From: Colwellia psychrerythraea
GTDB lineage: Bacteria; Pseudomonadota; Gammaproteobacteria; Enterobacterales; Alteromonadaceae
Length of the DNA stretch: 64,000 nucleotides
Assembly (NCBI RefSeq): GCF_000764225.1
Contig: NZ_JQED01000003.1
Location: forward strand, 62,001-126,000
Reading direction: 5' to 3'
A program made the translations under genes and the position numbers. Positions 1 through 11,324 of the stretch are shown in pieces. Each line of letters begins with the position of its first letter. Within the stretch, counting starts at the first letter, position 1. Below the pieces are notes generated by a model. The model saw only the letters and a program-made list of their open reading frames with translations. It was not told where the DNA came from and made no database searches.

Positions 1-1512
<1,512 letters not shown>

Positions 1513-1513
<1 letters not shown>

Positions 1514-2670
1514 TGAGTGTTAATCATAATAATAAAGGGGTAGCAAAAACCTTGTTAGTTATGGCTGGTGGTACTGGTGGGCATATTTTCCCAGGCATTG
1601 CGGTTGCCGATGAACTTAAGGCCCTAGGGTGGACAATTCATTGGTTAGGCACTGCCGATCGAATGGAAGCACACATTGTGCCTAAGCATGGTTATGATAT
1701 TTCCTTTATTAATATAAGTGGTCTGCGTGGTAAGAATATATTAGCAACACTTGTTATGCCCTTTAAATTGTTACGCTCTTTGTTTCAAGCAAGGCGGGTC
1801 ATTAAAGTGGTGAAACCAGATGTTGTATTAGGGATGGGAGGCTATGCTAGCGCACCGGGTGGCTTGGCGGCGTGGTTAAGTAATATCCCACTCATTGTTC
1901 ATGAGCAAAATGCTGCTGCAGGTTTAAGTAATCGATTATTAGCGCGCATTGCCAATAAAATTTGTTGTGCTTTTCCTAATGCTTTTAACAGCGAGATTGA
2001 TGCCGAAGTAGTTGGAAACCCATTACGTACTTCAATTGTTAAGCAGGTAAGCGTTTCAGAAAACGCTGATCAAACCGAACCTGCTAGTAAAAATATACTT
2101 GTGGTTGGCGGCAGTTTAGGTGCCCAAGTGTTAAATAATGTGATGCCATCTAGTTTTGGGTTGTTATCACAAAGCGATAATAATTATTGCATATGGCATC
2201 AAACTGGAAAAAATAATAAAGCCAAAGTCGCTAATTCTTATGAGCAAGTCGATATTGAATCTGGCAAAGTAAAAATTACAGAGTTTATTACTGATATAGC
2301 TACAGCGTATCAGTGGGCAGATCTAGTCATTTGCCGTGCAGGAGCCTTAACCGTATCAGAATTAGCAATGGCGGGTATCCCGGCTATTTTTGTTCCACTG
2401 CCGCATGCGGTAGATGATCATCAAACAAAAAATGCACTATACCTAGTCGAATGTGATGCGGCAAAGCTATTGCCACAGGAAAAATTAACTAATGAGAGTG
2501 TTACTGATTTAATTACTCAATTATTTGAGCAGCCTGAAACGTTAGCTGGTATGGCTAAAGCTTCCTTGAATGCAGCAAACAGTGATGCAAGTCAGAAAGT
2601 AGCAAAATTATGCCAACAGCTTTCTCAATCCAATGGCACAAAATTTAGAAATAATGAAGAGAAGATATGA
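1513..2670 (+). CDS. murG: Lipid II synthase MurG (UDP-GlcNAc transferase)
   Basis: Membrane-associated GT-B glycosyltransferase that adds GlcNAc to lipid I to make lipid II on the cytoplasmic face of the inner membrane. The 385-residue product carries the glycine-rich loop [10 protein letters not shown] near residue 20, a second loop [13 protein letters not shown] near 115, HEQNA near 130, and the UDP-GlcNAc site [15 protein letters not shown] near 280. Length is a little above the usual 355 because of a Ser/Asn-rich tail. It overlaps ftsW by 1 base and murC by 4 bases (ATGA). Confidence 0.96.
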
Positions 2671-4154
2671 TTAAGCAAGTTAACTCAACAAATAGTACTC
2701 ACTCAACTGCCGCGCAGGTGCCTGAAATGCGTCGGGTAAAACGTATCCACTTTGTTGGTATAGGCGGTGCGGGAATGGGTGGTATTGCCGAAGTATTGCT
2801 AAATGAAGGTTATCAAATCTCAGGCTCAGATATTGGTGAAAACCAAGTGGTAAAACGCTTAAGATCATTAGGTGCCAGTATTATCATTGGTCATCAGGAA
2901 GCTAATGTAGCGCAAGCTAGCGTAATTGTAGTTTCTACCGCAATTAGCAGTGATAATCCTGAGCTTATTGCAGCAAAAAATTTGCGCATCCCAGTAGTTA
3001 GACGTGCGGAAATGTTAGCAGAGTTAATGCGTTTTCGACATGGTATTGCCATTGCGGGTACGCATGGGAAAACAACGACAACAAGCTTAATTTCCAGTAT
3101 TTTTGCTCAAGGTCAATTAGATCCAACGTTCGTTATTGGTGGTTTACTCAATAGTGCGGGTACGAATGCAAGGCTAGGTAGCAGCCGTTATCTCGTCGCA
3201 GAGGCTGATGAAAGTGATGCTTCCTTTTTACACTTACAACCCATGGTTGCGGTAATTACAAATATTGATGCTGATCATATGGAAACGTATCAAGGTGACT
3301 TTGAAAAACTTAAAGATACCTACATAGAGTTTTTACATAATTTACCATTTTATGGTTTAGCGGTAGTGTGTATTGATAACCCTGTAGTACGAGAATTATT
3401 GCCACGTATTAGCCGTCAAGTGATCACTTATGGCTTCTCTGAGGATGCAGATGTCAGAGCGGTAAACTATAAACAACGTGGGGCTGTTAGTCATTTCACC
3501 GTAAAAGTCGATGGGCAAAAACCGCTAGCAATGAGTGTAAACTTGCCAGGCCAGCATAATGTATTAAATGCTTTGGCTGGTGTTGCTGTAGCTAAAGACG
3601 AGGGAGTGTCTGATGAAGCTATTTGTCAGGCCTTAATCGAATTTGAGGGTATTGGTAGACGCTTTGAGAAGCTATCAGATTTCACTACTGATGCAGGTCG
3701 TATGGTTTTGGTAGACGATTATGGCCACCACCCCAGTGAAGTGAAAGCAACAATTTTAGCAATGCGCCAAGGTTGGCCAGATAAACGTCTAGTTATGGTT
3801 TTTCAGCCACATCGCTATTCTCGAACACGTGACTTATATGAAGACTTTGTTGAAGTACTTTCTGAAGTTGATTGTTTATTCTTGCTTGACGTTTATGCAG
3901 CAGGAGAAACGCCAATCTCGTCAGCAGATAGTAAAAGCTTAGCACGTTCAATACGTCTACGCGGTCAAATAGAACCTGTTTATGTCAGTGATATTGATAA
4001 ACTTCCCCAATTATTAGCGACTCATTTGCAAGATAACGACATGGTAATCACACAAGGAGCAGGAAGTATTGGCGCAGTAGCGCGCAACTTAGCGGAGCAT
4101 GCTTTACTGCACACTGGCTCTACAAGTCAAGCTGTAGATAAAGGTAATAACTAA
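2667..4154 (+). CDS. murC: UDP-N-acetylmuramate-L-alanine ligase
   Basis: First Mur ligase, which adds L-Ala to UDP-MurNAc using ATP. The 495-residue product has an N-terminal Rossmann-like domain ([17 protein letters not shown] near residues 29-45), the central ATP-binding loop GTHGKTTTT near residue 131, the downstream ADESDASF and [10 protein letters not shown] motifs, and the C-terminal domain with [10 protein letters not shown] and [11 protein letters not shown]. The start is an ATGA overlap with the murG stop. The product carries about 25 extra residues before the first domain compared with E. coli MurC; these are rich in Asn, Ser and Thr. Confidence 0.96.
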   Translation: MIKQVNSTNSTHSTAAQVPEMRRVKRIHFVGIGGAGMGGIAEVLLNEGYQISGSDIGENQVVKRLRSLGASIIIGHQEANVAQASVIVVSTAISSDNPELIAAKNLRIPVVRRAEMLAELMRFRHGIAIAGTHGKTTTTSLISSIFAQGQLDPTFVIGGLLNSAGTNARLGSSRYLVAEADESDASFLHLQPMVAVITNIDADHMETYQGDFEKLKDTYIEFLHNLPFYGLAVVCIDNPVVRELLPRISRQVITYGFSEDADVRAVNYKQRGAVSHFTVKVDGQKPLAMSVNLPGQHNVLNALAGVAVAKDEGVSDEAICQALIEFEGIGRRFEKLSDFTTDAGRMVLVDDYGHHPSEVKATILAMRQGWPDKRLVMVFQPHRYSRTRDLYEDFVEVLSEVDCLFLLDVYAAGETPISSADSKSLARSIRLRGQIEPVYVSDIDKLPQLLATHLQDNDMVITQGAGSIGAVARNLAEHALLHTGSTSQAVDKGNN

Positions 4155-5107
4155 TGGCTATGGCACTAGATAATCCACTAGAGATGCTTAAACAAGAGAA
4201 AATTGCTGTACTTTATGGTGGTAATTCAGCAGAACGTGACGTGTCGCTTAAATCAGGACAAGCTATTGCGAAAGGCCTTGAAGAGGCAGGCTTTAATGTT
4301 ACTTTAATCGATACTAAAACAGTGCCGTTAACTGATTTATTGGACAAAAACATAGATCGCGTTTTCATTGCTTTACATGGCAGAGGCGGTGAAGATGGTT
4401 GCTTGCAAGGTGCACTTGAATACTTAGGTATTCCTTATACAGGCTCAAATGTTTTAGGCTCGTCGCTTTCGATGGATAAAGTTCGTAGTAAACAAATTTT
4501 CAAAGCCTGTGATATCCCAACTGCTCCTTTTACCATTGTAAATAAAGCTGATTTTGCAACATTATCATTAGAGAATATTCTTGCCGAATTAGGCGGTAGA
4601 GTGATGGTAAAACCAGCCAATGAAGGGTCAAGTATTGGTATGGCACAGGCAAAAACCATTGAGCAACTCCGCAATGCGCTAATTGAAGCATTTGGTTTTG
4701 ATAGACAAGTTTTACTTGAAGCTTGGATTGATGGTCCAGAATATACGGTTACTATTTTAGGTGACAAAGCATTACCAGCTATTCATATGGAAACACCACG
4801 TGAATTTTATGATTATGAAGCAAAATATCAATCTACAAGTACACAGTACCACTGTCCTTGTGGGTTAAATAAACGTGAAGAAAGCGAAATACAAGCGTTA
4901 TCAATCAAAGCGTTCAATGCAACAGGAGCCCAAGGCTGGGGTCGTGTTGATATTATGCAAAATCAGCGCGGAGAATGGCAGGTATTAGAAGTGAATACCG
5001 TACCGGGTATGACTGAAACGTCACTCGTACCCAAGGCGGCAAAGGTATTTGGGCTGAATTTTAGTGAGTTAGTGACTCAAATTTTACAACTTAGTGTTAA
5101 AGAGTAA
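4154..5107 (+). CDS. ddlB: D-alanine-D-alanine ligase
   Basis: ATP-grasp ligase joining two D-Ala residues for the peptidoglycan stem peptide. The 317-residue product shows [20 protein letters not shown] at the N-terminus, [12 protein letters not shown] near residue 77, the ATP-grasp segment [12 protein letters not shown] near 152, and the metal/product site [12 protein letters not shown] near 281. The ATG overlaps the murC TAA by one base. Position between murC and ftsQ is the classical place of ddlB in the dcw cluster of Gammaproteobacteria. Confidence 0.96.
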   Translation: MAMALDNPLEMLKQEKIAVLYGGNSAERDVSLKSGQAIAKGLEEAGFNVTLIDTKTVPLTDLLDKNIDRVFIALHGRGGEDGCLQGALEYLGIPYTGSNVLGSSLSMDKVRSKQIFKACDIPTAPFTIVNKADFATLSLENILAELGGRVMVKPANEGSSIGMAQAKTIEQLRNALIEAFGFDRQVLLEAWIDGPEYTVTILGDKALPAIHMETPREFYDYEAKYQSTSTQYHCPCGLNKREESEIQALSIKAFNATGAQGWGRVDIMQNQRGEWQVLEVNTVPGMTETSLVPKAAKVFGLNFSELVTQILQLSVKE

Positions 5108-5116
5108 CAAAGGACT

Positions 5117-5995
5117 ATGAATAAAAAGCAGCAATCTGATAATAAAGCAACACCGCTAGGCCAAGACAGCGCTTTGTCTTTTGGTTTGGGTTTGGTGTTT
5201 TTTATTATTGTGCTGTTTAGTCTTATCACCATCAGTTTTTGGCTGACTCAACACTTTATTGGTCAAGAAAGTGCACCCGTAACATCAATCGATGTCTCAG
5301 GTGAAATGCCGTATAGCAAGCGTAGTGACATTATCAATGCGATTGATCAGGTTGATATGGGGAACTTTTTTCAAGTTGATGTCAATGAAGTACAAAGTTA
5401 TGTACTTAATTTACCCTGGGTTTACTCAGTCGCCGTAAGAAAGCAGTGGCCTAATAGATTGAAAATATATGTGGTTGATCAAAATCCGGTAGCTTTATGG
5501 AATGGTGGCTTTTTAATTAATCAAACGGGTCAAGTTTTTCAAGCTGATATTAACCGGATTAATCATTACCTTCCAAGTTTTTTTGGCCCTGAAGGGAGTG
5601 AATTGCTGGCTTTAGAAAACTATCGGGATCTCAATGCCTTACTTGATTTTAAAGCATTGAAAATTGATGAGTTAGTGTTAAGTGAACGCTTTTCATGGCA
5701 GTTAACATTAGATGATGGTGTGACCTTAAATTTAGGTCGAGAAGAGCGGGTTGAACGCATTCAGCGTTTTATGGATGTTTACCCAATTATTAAAGCTCAG
5801 CTAAAGACAAAAAAAATTACAGAAAAAGAGCAAAATCAGGCGGTTGATTACATCGATTTGCGGTATGATACGGGATTGGCTGTTGGTTGGAAAACAGTAG
5901 ACAACATTAGCCAAAATAAGACACAGCGTAAATTGCAAAAAAATAACAAGAATTATCACCTTAAATCAGCACAATTAGTTAAGAGTTTAAGTTAA
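5117..5995 (+). CDS. ftsQ: Cell division protein FtsQ
   Basis: Bitopic inner-membrane divisome protein linking early and late division proteins through FtsB and FtsL. The 292-residue product has a cytoplasmic N-tail, one transmembrane segment at about residues 22-46, a POTRA domain (SIDVSGEMPYSKRSDI onward, about 55-120) and the beta domain with PWVYSVAVRKQWPNRLKIYV. AAGGA lies 3 bases before the ATG. The C-terminal tail past about residue 255 is Lys/Asn/Gln-rich and looks disordered. It sits 9 bases after ddlB, and its stop is immediately followed by the ftsA ATG. Confidence 0.94.
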   Translation: MNKKQQSDNKATPLGQDSALSFGLGLVFFIIVLFSLITISFWLTQHFIGQESAPVTSIDVSGEMPYSKRSDIINAIDQVDMGNFFQVDVNEVQSYVLNLPWVYSVAVRKQWPNRLKIYVVDQNPVALWNGGFLINQTGQVFQADINRINHYLPSFFGPEGSELLALENYRDLNALLDFKALKIDELVLSERFSWQLTLDDGVTLNLGREERVERIQRFMDVYPIIKAQLKTKKITEKEQNQAVDYIDLRYDTGLAVGWKTVDNISQNKTQRKLQKNNKNYHLKSAQLVKSLS

Positions 5996-7231
5996 ATGTC
6001 TAAAGCAGCAGAAAGAAAGTTAGTGGTTGGCCTTGATATAGGTACCTCCAAAATATCTGTCGCGGTAGGAGAGATTACACCAGACAATCAGTTAAGTATT
6101 ATTGGTGTCGGTAATCAGCCTGCTCGCGGTATGGATAAAGGCGGGGTTAATGACTTGAATTTAGTTATTCAAGCAATCCAACGCGCCATTAATGAAGCTG
6201 AATTGATGGCAGATTGTCAAATAAGCTCAATTTACTTGGGGATCTCAGGTAAACATATTAGTTGTCAAAATGAAAATGGCATGGTGCCAGTTAATGACAA
6301 AGAAGTGATTCAAGAGGATGTAGATAATGTTATTCATACTGCACGTTCAGTACCTATTTCCGCTGAACGTCGTATGTTGCATGTCTTACCACAAGAGTTC
6401 AGCATTGATTGTCAAGACGGTATTAAAAGTCCAATAGGTATGTCTGGCGTACGTATGGAAGCGAAAGTTCATATTGTAACGTGTGCTAATGATATGGCTA
6501 AAAACTTAGTTAAATGTGTTGAGCGCTGTGATTTGACTGCGGATCAATTAATTTTTTCTGCACTAGCATCTAGTTATGCCGTGTTGACCGAAGATGAAAA
6601 AGAGTTAGGTGTATGTGTTGTTGATATGGGCGCGGGCACCATGGATATTTCAGTCTTTACAGGAGGTACTTTACGCCACACGGCAGTAATACCTGTTGCG
6701 GGTAATCAAGTGACTAGTGATATTTCTAAAATTTTTAGAACACCACTAAGTCATGCTGAAGATATTAAAGTGCAATACGCCTGTGCTTTAAAGCAATTAG
6801 TTAGTATGGAAGAAAGTATTGATGTGCCGAGTGTGGGTGGACGACCTGCACGTTCAATGTCGCGTCATACCTTATCCGAAGTTGTTGAGCCAAGATATCA
6901 AGAGTTATTTGAATTAATTCAAGATGAAATAAGAGAGTCTGGTTTGGAAGATCAGATCGCAGCCGGTTATGTACTAACGGGTGGTACAGCGAAAATGGAG
7001 GGCGTGCTTGAGTTTGCGGAAGAAATCTTCCAAATGCCGGTTCGCATTGCTAATCCTTTATCAATACAAGGATTGAAAGAATATGTAAACGATCCTAGTT
7101 ACTCCACAGTTGTTGGCCTTCTACATTACGGTATGCAGGCAACGAGTGAAGTGAATAGCACATCGAAAAAACGAGAAAGTGTTGGTGACTTTTGGTCAAG
7201 AATACATGCTTGGTTTAAAGGCGAGTTCTAA
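5996..7231 (+). CDS. ftsA: Cell division protein FtsA (actin-like membrane tether)
   Basis: Actin-fold ATPase that anchors FtsZ to the membrane and recruits later divisome proteins. The 411-residue product shows the phosphate-1 loop LDIGTSKISVAVGE near residue 14, the 1C subdomain that replaces actin 1B, phosphate-2 VVDMGAGTMDISVF near 206 and the adenosine motif GYVLTGGTAKMEG near 323. It ends with the amphipathic membrane-targeting helix FWSRIHAWFKGEF. The ATG follows the ftsQ TAA with no gap. 124 bases separate it from ftsZ, enough for an extra ftsZ promoter. Confidence 0.96.
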   Translation: MSKAAERKLVVGLDIGTSKISVAVGEITPDNQLSIIGVGNQPARGMDKGGVNDLNLVIQAIQRAINEAELMADCQISSIYLGISGKHISCQNENGMVPVNDKEVIQEDVDNVIHTARSVPISAERRMLHVLPQEFSIDCQDGIKSPIGMSGVRMEAKVHIVTCANDMAKNLVKCVERCDLTADQLIFSALASSYAVLTEDEKELGVCVVDMGAGTMDISVFTGGTLRHTAVIPVAGNQVTSDISKIFRTPLSHAEDIKVQYACALKQLVSMEESIDVPSVGGRPARSMSRHTLSEVVEPRYQELFELIQDEIRESGLEDQIAAGYVLTGGTAKMEGVLEFAEEIFQMPVRIANPLSIQGLKEYVNDPSYSTVVGLLHYGMQATSEVNSTSKKRESVGDFWSRIHAWFKGEF

Positions 7232-7275
7232 AGAACTGTATTGTGAGCTGTTACATGGAAATAACAGTTATCTCG

Positions 7276-7312
7276 AGTTGTTGTTAAGTAACGTAACAAA
7301 TAACAACAGTTT
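7276..7312 (+). other. Hairpin in the ftsA-ftsZ spacer
   Basis: TGTTGTTA pairs with TAACAACA around a loop of about 14 bases, 44 bases before the ftsZ ATG. There is no T tract after it, so it is not a normal terminator. A second, weaker pairing (AACTGT with ACAGTT) lies just upstream. Its role is unknown; it could tune ftsZ mRNA stability or translation. Confidence 0.3.
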
Positions 7313-7355
7313 ATTAAAAATTTTAAGTTATTGTAAGTAAAACGGAGAGAGAAAA

Positions 7356-8516
7356 ATGTTTGAATTAATGGAAGACCATAGCGAAGAAGCGATAATTAAA
7401 GTTATCGGCGTTGGAGGCGGTGGTGGTAATGCCGTTGAACACATGGTTTCACAAACGATTGAGGGTGTTGAGTTTGTTACCGCAAACACTGACTCTCAAG
7501 CGTTACGTAATTCTTCTGCAGATGTTACCTTACAACTGGGTGCTGATGTAACTAAAGGTTTGGGCGCTGGCGCAAACCCTGAAATCGGCCGTTGTGCAGC
7601 GGAAGAAGATCGAGAAACTATTAAGCAAGCCTTGCAAGGTGCAGATATGATTTTTATCGCAGCTGGTATGGGTGGTGGTACCGGTACAGGTGCAGCACCT
7701 GTAGTTGCTGAAATAGCTAAAGAAATGGGGATTTTAACGGTTGCTGTTGTGACTAAGCCATTCCCATTTGAAGGTAAAAAGCGAATGAACTATGCCGATC
7801 AAGGCATTGAGTTTTTATCAAAAAGCGTTGATTCACTGATAACCATTCCTAATGAAAAGTTACTGAAAGTATTAGGTCCAGGAACAAGCTTATTGGATGC
7901 TTTTAAAGCAGCAAATAACGTTCTACTTGGCGCAGTGCAAGGTATTGCCGAACTAATCACACGTCCAGGCTTAATAAACGTGGATTTTGCCGATGTTCGT
8001 ACTGTTATGTCTGAAATGGGAACAGCCATGATGGGCTCAGGAATTGCTTCTGGTGATGATAGAGCACAAGAAGCTGCCGATGCAGCCATTTCTAGTCCGC
8101 TGCTAGAAGATGTAGATTTAGCAGGTGCACGCGGTATCTTAGTTAATATTACCGCAGGTATGGATATTAGTATCGATGAGTTTGAAACTGTTGGTAATGC
8201 GGTAAAAGCTTTTGCTTCTGAAAATGCCACGGTTGTTGTTGGTGCGGTTATAGATATGGACATGACAGATGAGCTACGTGTAACTGTTGTGGCGACGGGT
8301 ATTGGTGCTGAAAGCAAGCCCGACATTACCTTAGTCAACCCTATGCCAATCGCTGAGTCAAAAGTTGTAGGCGCAGATTATACCCCTGCAGCACCACAAG
8401 CAAATATAGCGAGTGAAACAGTAGCGATGACTGATAGCAATGCACAAAAAGCACCTGCAACAGATTTAGATACCTATTTAGATATCCCTGCTTTTTTACG
8501 TAAGCAAGCGGATTAA
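7356..8516 (+). CDS. ftsZ: Cell division GTPase FtsZ
   Basis: Tubulin-like GTPase that forms the Z ring. The 386-residue product has the GTP-binding loop [16 protein letters not shown] near residue 15, the tubulin signature [11 protein letters not shown] near 106, and the T7 loop [11 protein letters not shown] near 208 that completes the GTPase site of the next subunit. After an Ala-rich linker comes the conserved tail [17 protein letters not shown], which binds FtsA and ZipA. CGGAGAG precedes the ATG at good spacing. The organisation matches the end of the E. coli dcw cluster. Confidence 0.98.
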   Translation: MFELMEDHSEEAIIKVIGVGGGGGNAVEHMVSQTIEGVEFVTANTDSQALRNSSADVTLQLGADVTKGLGAGANPEIGRCAAEEDRETIKQALQGADMIFIAAGMGGGTGTGAAPVVAEIAKEMGILTVAVVTKPFPFEGKKRMNYADQGIEFLSKSVDSLITIPNEKLLKVLGPGTSLLDAFKAANNVLLGAVQGIAELITRPGLINVDFADVRTVMSEMGTAMMGSGIASGDDRAQEAADAAISSPLLEDVDLAGARGILVNITAGMDISIDEFETVGNAVKAFASENATVVVGAVIDMDMTDELRVTVVATGIGAESKPDITLVNPMPIAESKVVGADYTPAAPQANIASETVAMTDSNAQKAPATDLDTYLDIPAFLRKQAD

Positions 8517-8521
8517 TTAAC

Positions 8522-8566
8522 TAACCATTGGTTCTGAATCAAGCTCAGTGGTTATTGGTTTTTTTG
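8522..8566 (+). terminator. Possible terminator after ftsZ
   Basis: AACCATTG can pair with CAGTGGTT, and a run of seven T follows six bases further on. The stem is imperfect and the spacing to the T run is not ideal, so termination may be partial. Confidence 0.4.
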
Positions 8567-8592
8567 ATTTTTGCGCTTTTTTTTGGTATATT
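8564..8592 (+). promoter_or_regulatory. Candidate lpxC promoter
   Basis: TTGATT and TATATT are separated by 17 bases, followed by a GC-rich discriminator (ACGCGCCC). This would give lpxC a leader of about 180 bases. The call rests only on consensus-like boxes. Confidence 0.4.
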
Positions 8593-8780
8593 ACGCGCCC
8601 TGAAAAGTGCCTAGCTAGTTTTACGCTCAGTTTTTACTGGGGAATAAATAGGTAGTTCATTTTAAAATATGGGGTAAGGTATTGCTTGAAAAGGGTTTAT
8701 CTGGTTTTTTTACTCGATAAATATTGATAAAAGCAATTACATTTATTAACCAGTAAAAAGTAAAAATAAGCGAGGCTGAT

Positions 8781-9698
8781 ATGATTAAGCAACGTACATT
8801 AAAAACAAGTGTTTCAACAGTAGGTGTTGGTTTACATAAAGGTGAAAAAGTGCAGGTTACTCTCCGTCCTGCACCGGCAAACACCGGTATTGTTTTCCGT
8901 CGTGTTGACCTCGACCCTGTGGTTGATATCAAAGCGTCACCTGAAGCTGTGGGCGAAACAACGTTATGTACCTGTTTGGTTAATGAGCAGCAAGTTAAGG
9001 TCTCAACGGTTGAACATTTACTCTCAGCGGTTGCGGGTTTAGGCATCGATAATTTAATTATCGATGTTGATGCACCTGAAATACCTATTATGGATGGTAG
9101 TGCTTTACCTTTCGTTTACTTAATTCAATCAGTTGGCATTGAGACCTTAAATGCAGCAAAACGTTTTTTACGTATTAAGAAAGCAATTCGCGTAGAAGAG
9201 GGTGACAAATGGGCTGAATTATTGCCTTATGAAGGCTTTAGAGTTAATTTCTCTATTGAATTTGAGCACCCTGTTATTGAGAAAACCTGCCAAACTATGA
9301 GTATGGACTTCTCTAGTTGTTCTTTTATTAAAGAAATTAGTCGTGCGAGAACGTTTGGTTTCATGAAAGACATTGAGTTTTTACGCTCACATAACCTAGC
9401 TTTAGGTGGTAGTTTAGAAAATGCCATCGTACTTGATAATTATAGAATGCTTAATAAAAATGAATTACGTTACGATGATGAATTCGTAAAGCATAAAATT
9501 CTTGATGCTATTGGCGATCTTTACATGGGCAGTGCTAGTATTTTGGGTGAATTAAATGCCTTTAAATCGGGCCATGGTTTAAACAATCTATTACTCAGAG
9601 AAGTTTTTAAACAGACTGATTCATGGGAATGGGTCACCTATGAAGGTGATAAAGCTTCACCAATAGAATACCAGGAAGTAAACGCAACGGCGTTTTAG
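8781..9698 (+). CDS. lpxC: UDP-3-O-acyl-N-acetylglucosamine deacetylase
   Basis: Zinc deacetylase performing the committed step of lipid A synthesis in the cytoplasm. The 305-residue product has the zinc ligands in [12 protein letters not shown] (His near residue 79) and [12 protein letters not shown] (His and Asp near 238-242), the catalytic His in FKSGHGLNN near 265, and the family N-terminus [24 protein letters not shown] precedes the ATG. In E. coli the protein is controlled by FtsH through its C-terminal tail; here the tail ends in VNATAF, hydrophobic and compatible with that control, but this is inference. Confidence 0.97.
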   Translation: MIKQRTLKTSVSTVGVGLHKGEKVQVTLRPAPANTGIVFRRVDLDPVVDIKASPEAVGETTLCTCLVNEQQVKVSTVEHLLSAVAGLGIDNLIIDVDAPEIPIMDGSALPFVYLIQSVGIETLNAAKRFLRIKKAIRVEEGDKWAELLPYEGFRVNFSIEFEHPVIEKTCQTMSMDFSSCSFIKEISRARTFGFMKDIEFLRSHNLALGGSLENAIVLDNYRMLNKNELRYDDEFVKHKILDAIGDLYMGSASILGELNAFKSGHGLNNLLLREVFKQTDSWEWVTYEGDKASPIEYQEVNATAF

Positions 9699-9773
9699 CT
9701 TACTGCCTTCAATATGCGAACAATGACCTGTTAACACTCAAGGTGATATGTTCGCATCGTTATTTCTCTTAAT

Positions 9774-10280
9774 CTATTTTTTCCCTGCCACTTTTGCTAA
9801 TTTTTCTAATTTTTCTTTCAAACCTTTTGGTGCTTTCTTAGCGATATCTAAAAATTGTTTCGCTGTTTTCTCATTTACAACCGTATTATTTTGTTGCAAC
9901 TTTGCTTCGCTTGATTTGATCAGTTCAGCGCGTGTTTTTTCTGTAAGCTCATGGCGATGTTGGCGAAAACCTTGCGGATTTACTTTAATTTCAATACGCT
10001 GAAAATTACCGTCGGTACTACTTCTTAATGCGTTACAAATAGTGTTACGTTCAAACTGCAACCTTTGCCCCCAAACAGGTGATTTTACTTCAATGATTAG
10101 GGAATCTTCGCGACAATTTGCAATATGCCAAGCATCTTCTGGCAAATCAGGGCAAATTTGCCGTACAATGTCAGCCAAAATAGTCAAAGAGTTGGTTTTT
10201 GTTTGAATATGTGCCAAAGTGCCAGTCGTTGTTTGCAATAGAGCCGACATATTAATAGGGACTTTTGATTTTCTAGCCAT
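9774..10280 (-). CDS. dciA: DciA-like replicative helicase loader (DUF721)
   Basis: Product of 168 residues of the DUF721/DciA family, whose studied members help load DnaB in bacteria lacking DnaC. The N-terminal KH-like domain has the typical SPVWGQRLQFER segment near residue 77. The C-terminal third is a Lys/Ala/Gln-rich helical tail. I start at the ATG giving MARKSK at 10280; an in-frame TTG four codons upstream is possible. It runs against lpxC and diverges from the M23 peptidase gene. The family call is by pattern recognition. Confidence 0.75.
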   Translation of the reverse strand: MARKSKVPINMSALLQTTTGTLAHIQTKTNSLTILADIVRQICPDLPEDAWHIANCREDSLIIEVKSPVWGQRLQFERNTICNALRSSTDGNFQRIEIKVNPQGFRQHRHELTEKTRAELIKSSEAKLQQNNTVVNEKTAKQFLDIAKKAPKGLKEKLEKLAKVAGKK

Positions 10281-10338
10281 TGTTACTACCAAAATCCAAT
10301 AAAACAGCTACTGAATATATTAACCGAAATAGATACCT

Positions 10339-11235
10339 ATGAGTTTAACACTACTATACCGAGGAAAGAACGTCAGATTTTCAATGCGCCTTACTAAATT
10401 GCATTGGTTATCTGCTGTGTGTGCTTTCGCACTTATTTCTGGGTTAGTTGTGCATTTAATTGTCAGCAATAAATTAAAGCCCAGCGACGAGAAATACCAA
10501 GTGTACTCTCAAGTTAATTCGACCCCAATCCAAGCGAAAAACCAGCAGATTACCGCATTAACAATTAAACTAGCTGAATTACAAAGCCAAGTATTACGTT
10601 TAAATGCACTTGGTAACCGGTTAGCTGATGATGCTAGCATTCCCAAAAAAGAGTTTAATTTTGACCAGCTACCAGCGAGCGGGGGGCCGGCATCAAGTCA
10701 TCCTCTGGTGAATGGAAAAACCCTAGAGCAACTCATTGTAGAGATAGAGCGCTTTGAAAGTGAGATAAATTACGAAGAAAAACAGCTACAAATGCTTGAA
10801 TCTTTAACTTTTGGTCACCATATACAAAATAATGGTTATTTATCAGGTCGACCGATAACCAAAGGCTGGTTATCTTCATATTATGGTGTTCGTAAAGACC
10901 CTTTTAATGGTAAGCCGACAATGCATAAAGGTGTTGATTTTGCTGGTAAAGAAAATACTGCCGTTATTGCTACTGCATCAGGTGTTGTCACTTGGGCAAG
11001 TAAACGTTATGGCTACGGGCAACTCATAGAGATAAATCATGGCAATGGCTTAGCTACTCGCTATGGTCATAATAAAGATTTACTGGTCAAGGTTGGTGAT
11101 GTCGTAAACAAAGGGCAGAATATTGCTCTTATGGGTAGTACAGGCCGATCAACAGGGCCACATGTTCACTATGAAATATTACGAAATAATAAACAAATAA
11201 ACCCAATTAAATTTGTTTATCGCAAAGGGAAATAA
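10339..11235 (+). CDS. Membrane-anchored M23 (LytM) metallopeptidase
   Basis: Likely inner-membrane-anchored peptidoglycan endopeptidase or amidase activator acting in the periplasm. The 298-residue product has a basic N-tail, one transmembrane segment at about residues 20-42, a predicted coiled coil (about 60-90 and 130-155), and a C-terminal LytM domain. The zinc ligands of active M23 enzymes are all visible: MHKGVDF, TRYGHN and GPHVHYE. So it is probably catalytic, unlike EnvC/NlpD, which lack ligands. It lies 89 bases before secA, in the place E. coli uses for secM. Confidence 0.85.
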   Translation: MSLTLLYRGKNVRFSMRLTKLHWLSAVCAFALISGLVVHLIVSNKLKPSDEKYQVYSQVNSTPIQAKNQQITALTIKLAELQSQVLRLNALGNRLADDASIPKKEFNFDQLPASGGPASSHPLVNGKTLEQLIVEIERFESEINYEEKQLQMLESLTFGHHIQNNGYLSGRPITKGWLSSYYGVRKDPFNGKPTMHKGVDFAGKENTAVIATASGVVTWASKRYGYGQLIEINHGNGLATRYGHNKDLLVKVGDVVNKGQNIALMGSTGRSTGPHVHYEILRNNKQINPIKFVYRKGK

Positions 11236-11324
11236 CCAAGAAAATATTAAACGGTTATCATAATACATTCACTAAAGGTGGCCATTTTAGCCACTGATAA
11301 TTCTCACTAAATGGTTTAAATAAG

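Noticed and set aside
7799..8338. 179-residue minus-strand frame
   Set aside because: Shadow of ftsZ with low-complexity Ser/Thr/Ala composition.
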